NCBI GenBank assembly: GCA_013389125.1
Contig: JACADX010000269.1
Coordinates: 1 to 7,672, forward strand
DNA from: Parvularculaceae bacterium
GTDB taxonomy: Bacteria > Pseudomonadota > Alphaproteobacteria > Caulobacterales > Parvularculaceae
Reading direction: 5' to 3'
Length of the DNA: 7,672 bases
Shown piece after piece: positions 1 to 6,499 of this stretch; positions within the stretch are counted from its first letter, which is position 1; every line of letters starts with the position of its first letter. The translations under genes were made by a program, and so were the position numbers. The notes under the pieces were generated by a model. That model saw only the letters and a list, made by a program, of their open reading frames with translations, had not been told where the DNA came from and searched no databases.

Positions 1-1
1 C

Positions 2-1213
2 AAGACGACCCTGATCGCGTCGTCGCATCGCATCTATGCGATCGGCGAGAAAATCGCGATGGGGGACGGCCGCCAGGATTCGGCGACGATCCTTGAGGCG
101 ACGAAGCAAGCGGCGGGGCGCTTCATCGCCTTCGATATGGAACGCGAATCCGAGGAGGCGGGCGCCGTCATCAGCGCGGTGATGCTCGGCGCGCTTGCGG
201 GGTCGGGCGCGACGCCGATCGCGCGCGAGACGTTTGAAGAAACGATTCGAACCGCGGGCCGCGCCGTCGAGCGAAATCTCAAAGGCTTCGCCGCAGGATT
301 TGCGGCGGCGCTGAGCGGCGTTGCGACATCCGCCGTTCCGGCGCGGCCGCCAGCGATGTCGGGCGAAAGGCCCGCGACGGCGATCGCGCCGCTTTTAGCG
401 CGCATCGACAGATTGCCCGAAAGCGCGAGGCCGACCGCGCTCCTTGGCCTCAAAAAGGTCGTCGACTTCCAGGATCCGGCCTACGGCGCCCTCTACCTCG
501 ACGAGCTCGAACGCTTCCAAAAGATCGATGCGGCGTCCGGCGGCGCCGCAAGGCATCATCGCTTGTCCAAAGACGTCGCGAAATATCTTGCGCTCGCCAT
601 GGCCTATGACGACGTCATCCGCGTCGCCGATCTGAAGACGCGCGCAAGCCGTTTGGCGCGGCTCCGCGAAGATGTCCGCGCCGCCGACGGGCAGATCGTC
701 CGCGTTTTTGAATACATGCATCCGCGAGTCGAGGAAGCATGCGATCTCCTGCCCGCGCCGCTGGCGAAAGCGATCCTCAACGCGGGCGCGGCGCGTAAGG
801 TTTTCGGCGTCTTCCTCGGGAAAGGCCGACGCGTCGCGACGACGAACCTCACTGGCTTCGTGTTGTTGAAAGCGCTTGCTTCGCTGCGCTTTATGCGGCG
901 CGCCGGCAGCCGCTACGCCAAGGAGCAGGCGCGCATCGGGTCCTGGCTCCGACTGATCGAAAGCGCCGCGGCGAAAGATTACGCTTTCGCCTGCGAAATC
1001 GCCGGGCTCCAGCGTCTCATCAAAGGCTACGGCGAAACGCATCAGCGCGGCCTTGCGAACTACGAAAAGATCGCCGCTTCTCTCGACCGCGTCGCCGCGG
1101 AGCCGGCGCCGGCGGCGGCGCTCGCGCGCCTCAAGGACTGCGCGCTCAAGGATGAAGGCGGCGCTGCGCTCGATGCGGCCCTCGCAAAACTCGGCGCCAA
1201 GGCGGCGGCCTGA
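2..1213 (+). CDS. iorB: Indolepyruvate ferredoxin oxidoreductase beta-type subunit (5' truncated)
   Basis: The reading frame is open from base 2 and has no start in the window, so 403 C-terminal residues are visible and the N-terminus lies upstream. Residues 1 to about 100 look like the end of the gamma-type domain of 2-oxoacid:ferredoxin oxidoreductases. An Ala/Pro-rich hinge follows, then a helical C-terminal domain from about residue 130 (motifs YLDELERF, FEYMHPRVEE, GFVLLKAL), which I recognise as the extension (DUF6537-like) found in aerobic IorB-type proteins. Family members work with a TPP- and FeS-containing IorA partner to decarboxylate aryl-2-oxoacids oxidatively to acyl-CoA; iorA probably lies just upstream. 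In this operon the substrate may be isatinate (2-aminophenylglyoxylate) rather than indolepyruvate, which is inference. The stop is one base before the next start. The family call is firm; the substrate is not. Confidence 0.88.
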   Translation, partial: KTTLIASSHRIYAIGEKIAMGDGRQDSATILEATKQAAGRFIAFDMERESEEAGAVISAVMLGALAGSGATPIARETFEETIRTAGRAVERNLKGFAAGFAAALSGVATSAVPARPPAMSGERPATAIAPLLARIDRLPESARPTALLGLKKVVDFQDPAYGALYLDELERFQKIDAASGGAARHHRLSKDVAKYLALAMAYDDVIRVADLKTRASRLARLREDVRAADGQIVRVFEYMHPRVEEACDLLPAPLAKAILNAGAARKVFGVFLGKGRRVATTNLTGFVLLKALASLRFMRRAGSRYAKEQARIGSWLRLIESAAAKDYAFACEIAGLQRLIKGYGETHQRGLANYEKIAASLDRVAAEPAPAAALARLKDCALKDEGGAALDAALAKLGAKAAA

Positions 1214-1214
1214 G

Positions 1215-1745
1215 ATGGCGCCGCGGAAGAAGCCCCAAGCGACCGTCGGCCCCGCCGAGCAAGGATTCGTTCTTGAAGACTATGTTCTCTACAATCTCGT
1301 GCGCACGGCTTCGACCTATAATGAAGAGATGTCGAAGGCGCTCAAGAAATTCCGCCTCGATACGATGAAATGGCGCGTCCTCATGCTCCTCAACGACAAG
1401 AGCCCGAGCTCGGTCGGCGAGCTAGCGCGCCGCTCCGTGACGAAAATGCCGACCTTGACGCGCGTCCTCATCCGCATGGAGGACGAAGGGCTGATCGTCC
1501 GCCGGGCGCTTAAGGGCGACAAGCGCGTCGTCGAAGTGACGATGACGCCGAAGGCCGTCTCGACGCTGCGCACGGTGCAAAGGGTCGGCCAGAAAGTTTT
1601 CGAGCGGGCGTTCGAGGGCGTTGATGCTTCAGAGATCGCCGAGATGACCGGCGTCTTGAAGCGCATGCGCGGCAATCTCAAACGATCGCCCTATGAGGCC
1701 GCGGCGATTGATGAAACGCCCAAGCTTAGAGCGCGCGCCTCATGA
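1215..1745 (+). CDS. MarR-family transcriptional regulator
   Basis: A 176-residue protein of typical MarR length (140-180). A helical N-terminal dimerisation segment (residues 18-45) precedes a winged helix-turn-helix at about 50-115: an SVGELARR helix near 66-73, a recognition helix near 76-92 (TKMPTLTRVLIRMED), and a wing with the family signature GDKRVVEV at 101-108. C-terminal helices (120-157) complete the dimer interface, and a charged tail follows. The frame is also open upstream to 1053, but that stretch lies inside the preceding gene and is low-complexity Arg/Ser. The ATG at 1215, one base after the upstream stop, gives a normal MarR N-terminus. It sits inside the catabolic operon, so it probably represses or autoregulates it in response to an aromatic acid. 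In known iad loci a MarR protein senses IAA; whether this one does is inferred. No operator is visible here, since the promoter must lie upstream. Confidence 0.93.
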   Translation: MAPRKKPQATVGPAEQGFVLEDYVLYNLVRTASTYNEEMSKALKKFRLDTMKWRVLMLLNDKSPSSVGELARRSVTKMPTLTRVLIRMEDEGLIVRRALKGDKRVVEVTMTPKAVSTLRTVQRVGQKVFERAFEGVDASEIAEMTGVLKRMRGNLKRSPYEAAAIDETPKLRARAS

Positions 1746-4552
1746 CGGACGAGACGACCATCGCCGCCTTATTCCGGCAATCGGCGCGCCGATACGCCGA
1801 GAGGCCCTTCCTCCATGCGCCGGCCGAAACGGCGGCGATCTATCGCCTCCCGAAATCCGACTTCACTTATCGGGAGGCGGCGGAGCGCGTTGACGCGCTG
1901 GTTGACGCGTATCGGCGCCTCGGCTGCGCCCCGGGCTGTCGCATCGGGCTCGCGCTTGAGAACCGTCCGGAATTCTTTCTGCATTTTCTGGCGATCAACG
2001 CTCTCGGCGCGAGCGTCACGCCGCTCAATTGCGCCATGCGGCAAGAAGAACTCAGCCGCCAGATTTCGCACAGCGCCGCGGCGCTCATCGTGTCGGCGCC
2101 GTGTCATTTCGAAGCGATGGCGGCCGCGGCGGCGCGCGCTTCGCCTTCGCCGCAGGTCGTTGCGCCGGGATCCCTTGCAGGCGCGCGCCTTGGCGCGCCG
2201 TCGGCCGCGATTTCAGCGGCGCCGCATGGACGCGAGGCGGCGATCCTTTACACGTCCGGCACCACCGGAACGCCGAAAGGGTGCGTCCTCTCAAACGAAT
2301 ATTTCCTGGCGATCGGCGAACTATACACAGGCCTTGGCGGACATGTTCAGTTCGACGAAGGCCGCGAACGCGTCATCACGCCGCTGCCAGTGACGCATAT
2401 GAACGCGCTCGCCTGCTCGTTCATGGCGGCGACGAAGACGGGCGGCTGCCTCATCCAGCTCGATCGCTTCCACCCGAAAATCTGGTGGATGACCGTGCGC
2501 GAAAGCCGCGCGACGATCATGCATTATCTCGGCGTGATGCCGGCGATGCTGCTCGGTCTTCCGCCTTCGCCGGAGGACGATTTCAGCGGCCAGTTGAAGT
2601 TCGCGTTCGGCGCCGGCTGCGATCCGCGCCACCACGAAGCGTTTGAGAAGCGTTTCGGCGTGAGGCTCATCGAAGCATGGGCGATGACCGAAACCGGCGC
2701 CGGCGCCTGGATCGCCGCCTCGCGCGAGCCGCGCCATGTCGGCGCGCGTTATTTCGGCCGCGCGCCGTCGGGACTTGAGTGGCGTCTCGTCGATGAAGAG
2801 GGGGTGGACGCGCCGGCGGGCGAGCCCGGCGAACTCCTCGTTCGGCGCGCGGGCGCCGATCCCCGCCGCTTTTTCTTCAGCGGTTATTACAGGGACGACG
2901 CCGCGACCGAAGACGCCTGGCGCGGCGGCTGGTTTCATACGGGCGACGTCGTGCGCGTCGACATCGATGGCGGCTTCTATTTCATTGATCGCCGCAAGAA
3001 CGTCATCCGCCGCAGCGGCGAAAACATCGCCGCGATCGAGGTCGAAAGCGTTCTGAACCGGTCTGACGCGGTTGCGGCGGCGGTCGTCGCGCCGGTTCCG
3101 GACGAATTGCGCGGCGAAGAGGTGATGGCGCTCGTCGTCCCGAAGGCGGAGCGCGGCGCGCCGGAGGCGCGCGCCATATTCGATTTCGCAATGGCGAATC
3201 TCGCCTACTTCAAGGCGCCGGGGTATGTCGCATTCGTCGACGCGATCCCGACGACGGCGACGGAGAAGGTGAAGCGGGCCGAAGTCAAGGCGCTGGCGCG
3301 CGACCTCTTATCAAAGCGCCTCGCACATGATTTCACCGCCGAGAAAAAACCGACGAAGGCGGCAAAGCGCGCCACGACGCGAAGGCTCGGCTATGACGGG
3401 ATCGTCGCCGCGGCGCCGGCGACGATTCCCTATGAGCGCCGCTCCGACAAGTCTGCGCATTGGTGGATCGGCAAAGCGCTCCGCGCGCTCAAGGAAAGAA
3501 CCGGCCTTGGACCGGCGGATTTCGACGGCCTTATCGCCTCGTCGTTCACTTTGGCGCCCGACACGGCGGTCGCGCTGACGCAGCATTTCGGACTGTCGCC
3601 GCGCTGGCTTGACCATATTCCGATGGGCGGCGCGTCGGGCGTCGTGGCGCTCCGGCGCGCGGCGCGCGCGGTCGGGGCGGGCGACGCCGGCATCGTCGCC
3701 TGCGTCGCCGGGGACACGAACAAGCCAAACTCGTTCGGCGAACTGGCCGCGAATTTCAGCCGGTTTTCGCACGAAGCGTCGTTCCCTTACGGCGCCGGCG
3801 GCCCGAATATGAGCTTCGCCCTGATGACGCGCGCCTATATGGCGAAATACGGCGCGACGCGGGAGGATTTCGGGAGGATCTGCGTCGCGCAGCGCCGGAA
3901 TGCGCTCGATTTCCCTCATGCGCTCATGAAGAAGCCGCTGACGATGGACGAATACCTCGGCGCGCGGCCGATCGCCGAACCCCTCCATCTTTTCGATTGC
4001 GTCATGCCGTGCGCCGGCGCGGAGGCCTTCATCGTGACGCGAGAAGAGACGGCGCGTGCGATGAATCTGCCCTTCGCGCGGATTCTGTCGACGATCGAAA
4101 GGCACAATGCGTTTGCGGCTGACGACATACAGCTGCGGGGCGGCTGGGCGATCGACAAGGACGACCTCTGGGCGATGGCTGGCGTCAAGCCGGGCGACGT
4201 CGACTTCCTTGAGACTTACGACGACTATCCTGTCGTTTCGATGATGCAGATCGAGGATCTCGGCTTTTGCGCCAAGGGCGAGGCGAAGGACCTCGTGCGC
4301 GCGAAGTCGCTGACCGTCGGCGGCGACTTCCCGCACAACACGTCAGGCGGCCAATTATCAATAGGGCAAGCGGGCGCGGCCGGCGGCTATCTCGGGATTG
4401 TCGAAGCGATCCGGCAGCTCGCCGGCGAGACGCTCGGGCCGCGAGTCCCTGATGCCAAGGTCGGCGTCGTCTCCGGGTTCGGCATGATCAATTTCGATCG
4501 GGGGCTATGCTCCGCCGCGGCGATTCTTGCAGCGGGTGAGGGCGATGGCTGA
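1742..4552 (+). CDS. Acyl-CoA ligase fused to Ltp2-like thiolase-fold C-C lyase
   Basis: A 936-residue two-domain protein. Residues 1 to about 525 are an adenylate-forming CoA ligase, closest in feel to CaiC-type ATP-dependent acyl-CoA ligases: P-loop YTSGTTGTPKG (170-180), aromatic-site LPVTH (H219), AMTETG (314-319), WFHTGD (397-402), hinge DRRKN (416-420) and the adenylation lysine in TATEKVK (K509). All are intact. A basic linker (about 526-549) leads to a thiolase/SCP-x fold (551-936, normal length). There the nucleophilic Cys is Gly (GGASG, 629-633), the usual HDCF is YDDY (826-829) and the usual GHP is GQA (875-877). Thiolysis is therefore unlikely; the pattern resembles Ltp2-type aldolases, which act with a DUF35 partner, and one is encoded next. 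Proposed reaction (inference): acid plus CoA plus ATP to acyl-CoA, then retro-aldol release of acetyl-CoA, with DOAA as a plausible substrate and isatin as product. The ATG overlaps the MarR stop by 4 bases and has no clear Shine-Dalgarno, suggesting coupled translation. Confidence 0.93.
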   Translation: MTDETTIAALFRQSARRYAERPFLHAPAETAAIYRLPKSDFTYREAAERVDALVDAYRRLGCAPGCRIGLALENRPEFFLHFLAINALGASVTPLNCAMRQEELSRQISHSAAALIVSAPCHFEAMAAAAARASPSPQVVAPGSLAGARLGAPSAAISAAPHGREAAILYTSGTTGTPKGCVLSNEYFLAIGELYTGLGGHVQFDEGRERVITPLPVTHMNALACSFMAATKTGGCLIQLDRFHPKIWWMTVRESRATIMHYLGVMPAMLLGLPPSPEDDFSGQLKFAFGAGCDPRHHEAFEKRFGVRLIEAWAMTETGAGAWIAASREPRHVGARYFGRAPSGLEWRLVDEEGVDAPAGEPGELLVRRAGADPRRFFFSGYYRDDAATEDAWRGGWFHTGDVVRVDIDGGFYFIDRRKNVIRRSGENIAAIEVESVLNRSDAVAAAVVAPVPDELRGEEVMALVVPKAERGAPEARAIFDFAMANLAYFKAPGYVAFVDAIPTTATEKVKRAEVKALARDLLSKRLAHDFTAEKKPTKAAKRATTRRLGYDGIVAAAPATIPYERRSDKSAHWWIGKALRALKERTGLGPADFDGLIASSFTLAPDTAVALTQHFGLSPRWLDHIPMGGASGVVALRRAARAVGAGDAGIVACVAGDTNKPNSFGELAANFSRFSHEASFPYGAGGPNMSFALMTRAYMAKYGATREDFGRICVAQRRNALDFPHALMKKPLTMDEYLGARPIAEPLHLFDCVMPCAGAEAFIVTREETARAMNLPFARILSTIERHNAFAADDIQLRGGWAIDKDDLWAMAGVKPGDVDFLETYDDYPVVSMMQIEDLGFCAKGEAKDLVRAKSLTVGGDFPHNTSGGQLSIGQAGAAGGYLGIVEAIRQLAGETLGPRVPDAKVGVVSGFGMINFDRGLCSAAAILAAGEGDG
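3317..3388 (+). other. Basic interdomain linker of the ligase-thiolase fusion
   Basis: Residues about 526-549 of the fusion protein. They lie between the last ligase motif (K509 plus about 15 helical residues) and the first beta strand of the thiolase fold (YDGIVAA, from 551). The segment is rich in Lys, Arg, Ala and Thr and matches neither family. The reading frame, base composition and codon use do not change across it, so it looks like a real linker rather than a frameshift scar. Confidence 0.6.
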
Positions 4553-4994
4553 GTCGAGCGCCGCCATGCGCGAATTCGCCGGCCGCATTCGTCGCGGCGG
4601 GTTCGACCTGCAACGCTGCGCGGAATGCGGCGCGTTTTTGTGGCCGCCGCGGGACGCTTGCGCGTCGTGCTGGTCGGAGAGACTACTGTGGGCGCCGGTC
4701 TCGGCGGCCGGAACCGCGATCGCTGCGACAGCGCTTCACGCGCCGCTTGACGCGTTCTTTCGCGCGCATGCGCCATGGCGGATCGGAAGCGTTCGCCTCG
4801 ACGAGGGCCCTGTCGTCTACGCGCATTTCAGCCGCGATGTCGTCGAGGGCGGCGCCGTGCGCATGGAAGCGCGGATCGACTTTGCGGGCCGCGCGGTCCT
4901 TATCGCGCTGGCGCCGGACGGCGGGCGCCTTGAAGACGACGGCGATCTCGTCGACCTGATTTCTCAACGAGGAGGCGATAATGAGCGTTCTTGA
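4545..4994 (+). CDS. DUF35 zinc-ribbon/OB-fold protein, partner of the thiolase-fold lyase
   Basis: A 149-residue protein of usual DUF35 length. An N-terminal helix (residues 8-20) is followed by a rubredoxin-like zinc ribbon with four cysteines, C25-x2-C28-x10-C39-x2-C42, including the family-typical PPR between the pairs. An OB-fold covers about 45-149, with a strand pattern including APVSAAGTA and GPVVYAHF. DUF35 proteins are non-catalytic or scaffold partners of thiolase-superfamily enzymes (for example ChsH2 with Ltp2, BbsA with BbsB, PhlB in the acetyltransferase PhlACB). They bind the thiolase dimer and help accept the acyl-CoA. Here it should pair with the C-terminal half of the preceding fusion. 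The ATG at 4545 lies inside the end of that gene (8-base overlap). A TTG at 4527 in the same frame would add six residues and is less likely; the ATG at 4566 would still keep the zinc ribbon. It overlaps the next gene by 14 bases. Confidence 0.92.
   Translation: MAESSAAMREFAGRIRRGGFDLQRCAECGAFLWPPRDACASCWSERLLWAPVSAAGTAIAATALHAPLDAFFRAHAPWRIGSVRLDEGPVVYAHFSRDVVEGGAVRMEARIDFAGRAVLIALAPDGGRLEDDGDLVDLISQRGGDNERS
4969..4975 (+). promoter_or_regulatory. Shine-Dalgarno site of the cyclase-family gene
   Basis: GAGGAGG lies 5 bases upstream of the ATG at 4981, inside the end of the DUF35 gene. It fixes 4981 as the start over the in-frame ATG at 5014 and suggests strong independent initiation despite the overlap. 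Confidence 0.75.
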
Positions 4995-5760
4995 AAGATG
5001 CGGCGCCGCGATCATGTCGGGGCAAATTCGGACGATCGACCTGACGCACACGCTCGATCCCGATTTTCCGGTGCTTGTCCTTCCTCCGCAATTCGGACAG
5101 TGCGCGCCGTTTCGGATCGAAGAAGTCTCGCATTACGACGATCGCGGGCCGGCGTGGTACTGGCGGAACTTCTCCTGCAACGAGCATACCGGCACGCATT
5201 TCGACGCGCCGATCCATTGGGTGACCGGCAAGGACATCCCGAACGCGTCTGTCGATGCGCTCGATCCGAAGGGGTTCATCCGGCCCGCTTGCGTTCTCGA
5301 TTTCACGGAGGAAGTCGCAATGGACGCCGACTTCGTATTGACCGCCGATCATATTGGCGCGTGGGAAAAGAAACACGGCGCCATTCCGAAGGGCTGGTGG
5401 GTCTTCTTCCGCACCGACTGGTCGAAGCGGGCGTGGAAAGATTATCTCAATCTCAAGGCGGACGGCGCGCATTCGCCGGGACCTGACGCCGGCGCCGTCA
5501 GATTGATGATCGAGCGCGACGTCGTCGGCTTCGGCGTTGAAACGATCGGCACCGACGCGGGACAAGCTCATAGCTTCGACCCGCAATACCCGGCGCACAC
5601 GCTCATGCACGGCGCCGGCAAGTTCGGCCTTCAATGCCTCAAGAACCTCGATCAGCTTCCGCCGAAGGGCGCGCTGATCCTTTCGCCGCCGCTCAAGATC
5701 AAGAACGGCTCGGGGAGTCCGCTGCGCGTGCTCGCGCTCGTTGAAGGACGCCCTGCATGA
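4981..5760 (+). CDS. Cyclase-family metal hydrolase, probable isatin hydrolase
   Basis: A 259-residue protein of the cyclase/kynurenine formamidase family (usual 210-270). The metal-site signature HTGTHFDAPIH is at residues 69-79, giving H69, H73 and D75 as likely Mn/Zn ligands and H79 as the usual catalytic-site histidine. Other family blocks are IDLTHTL (19-25), FFRTDWSKR (near the middle), GVETIGTDAGQ and YPAHTLMHGAGKFGLQ towards the C-terminus. From memory, the long N-terminal segment (LPPQFGQCAPFRIEEVSHYDD), the GTDAGQ block and the C-terminal LKIKNGSGSPLRVLAL resemble bacterial isatin hydrolases more than kynurenine formamidases. I could not align it. Isatin hydrolase opens the isatin lactam to isatinate, which fits the operon. 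Alternatives are another lactam or cyclic amide hydrolase, or a formamidase. No signal peptide is visible, so it is cytoplasmic. Its stop overlaps the next start by 4 bases (ATGA). Confidence 0.85.
   Translation: MSVLERCGAAIMSGQIRTIDLTHTLDPDFPVLVLPPQFGQCAPFRIEEVSHYDDRGPAWYWRNFSCNEHTGTHFDAPIHWVTGKDIPNASVDALDPKGFIRPACVLDFTEEVAMDADFVLTADHIGAWEKKHGAIPKGWWVFFRTDWSKRAWKDYLNLKADGAHSPGPDAGAVRLMIERDVVGFGVETIGTDAGQAHSFDPQYPAHTLMHGAGKFGLQCLKNLDQLPPKGALILSPPLKIKNGSGSPLRVLALVEGRPA
5743..5748 (+). promoter_or_regulatory. Shine-Dalgarno site of the SDR gene
   Basis: GAAGGA, 8 bases upstream of the ATG at 5757 and inside the end of the cyclase-family gene. It supports 5757 as the SDR start. Confidence 0.6.
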
Positions 5761-6488
5761 GGCTTTCGGAGGGCGCGACCATTGTCACTGGCGGCAGCGC
5801 CGGCATCGGCGCCGCAATCTGCCGCCGGCTCCTTGCCGAAGGCGCGCGCGTCATCTCCATCGCCCGCCGCTCGCCGGAATTTGCGCATGGCGCCCTGTCG
5901 TTCGTCCAGGCCGACCTCGCAAATCGGAAGGAAACGCAGGACGCCCTCGCCGCCATCGCATCGCGCGACGAAGTGTTGCGCATCGTTCACAACGCCGGCG
6001 TCATCCGCCCGGCGCTGATCGAGGAGGCGACGCTTGACGATCTCGACTATCTTGCCGAACTTCATCTCGCGTCGATGATGACGATTGTGAAGGCGGCGTT
6101 GCCGGCGATGAAGGCGGCGAAGTTCGGCCGCATTGTCGGCGTCTCCTCTCGAGGCGCGCTTGGGCTGCAGACGCGGACGAACTACGCCGCGACCAAGGCC
6201 GGCATGGTCGGAATGCTCCGCACCTGGGCCCTCGAACTCGGGCCATTCGGCGTCACGTCAAACTGCGTCGCGCCAGGTCCCGTCGAAACCGACATGTTCC
6301 ATGAGATCGCGCCGGAGGGGAGCGAGCGCAAGAAAAAGCTTGCGGACTCGATTCCCGTCAAACGCATCGGCGCGCCGCAAGACGTTGCGCACGCGGTCGC
6401 TTTCTTCCTCGCGCCGGAGGCGGGATTTGTCACAGGTCAAACGCTTTATGTCTGCGGCGGGACAAGCATCGGCTCCGTCGTAATCTGA
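5757..6488 (+). CDS. Short-chain dehydrogenase/reductase (classical SDR)
   Basis: A 243-residue classical SDR of normal length (about 250). It shows the cofactor motif TGGSAGIG (11-18), the NAG motif (79-81) with an HNAGV context, catalytic YAATK with Y143 and K147, a paired Ser130/Ser131 as the catalytic serine, and the PGPVETDMF block after the active site. Arginines R37 and R38 after the second strand (IARRS) suggest NADP(H) preference. That reading is tentative. The substrate cannot be read from the sequence. In this operon it may reduce or oxidise a ring keto or alcohol group, such as dioxindole/isatin interconversion or an oxindole intermediate. It starts by ATGA overlap with the cyclase-family gene, so the two are probably made together. 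The SDR call is firm; the pathway step is a guess. Confidence 0.93.
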   Translation: MRLSEGATIVTGGSAGIGAAICRRLLAEGARVISIARRSPEFAHGALSFVQADLANRKETQDALAAIASRDEVLRIVHNAGVIRPALIEEATLDDLDYLAELHLASMMTIVKAALPAMKAAKFGRIVGVSSRGALGLQTRTNYAATKAGMVGMLRTWALELGPFGVTSNCVAPGPVETDMFHEIAPEGSERKKKLADSIPVKRIGAPQDVAHAVAFFLAPEAGFVTGQTLYVCGGTSIGSVVI

Positions 6489-6494
6489 AGGAGG
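6488..6494 (+). promoter_or_regulatory. Shine-Dalgarno site of the Rieske oxygenase gene
   Basis: AAGGAGG with a 5-base spacer to the ATG at 6500, a near-consensus ribosome binding site overlapping the SDR stop codon. It is one of the two strongest in the window (with the cyclase site), suggesting high translation of the oxygenase, and it fixes the start. Confidence 0.8.
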
Positions 6495-6499
6495 CGGCG

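Noticed and set aside
395..1042. Minus-strand open frame (215 codons) opposite the iorB-like gene.
   Set aside because: Antisense shadow of a conserved gene with no independent start signal or domain.
1053..1214. Possible 54-residue N-terminal extension of the MarR protein.
   Set aside because: It overlaps the end of the upstream gene, is low-complexity Arg/Ser, and the ATG at 1215 gives a normal MarR length.
2180..2199. Perfect 7-base inverted repeat (GGCGCGC, 6-base loop) that could form a hairpin.
   Set aside because: It lies inside the ligase coding region, has no T-run, and GCGCGC strings are frequent throughout this GC-rich window, so chance is likely.
3311..4336. Long minus-strand open frame (341 codons) opposite the thiolase half of the fusion.
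   Set aside because: It is Arg-rich with no recognisable domain and lies wholly antisense to a well-supported gene. Such frames are common in GC-rich coding DNA.
3392..4549. Reading the second half of the fusion as a normal acetyl-CoA acetyltransferase or beta-ketothiolase.
   Set aside because: The nucleophilic Cys and the GHP His positions are replaced (Gly630, Gln876), so ordinary thiolase activity is not supported.
4900..5634. Minus-strand open frame (244 codons) opposite the cyclase-family gene.
   Set aside because: It has no motif and an Arg/Val/Ala-rich composition, and the opposite strand carries clear metal-site motifs and a strong ribosome site.
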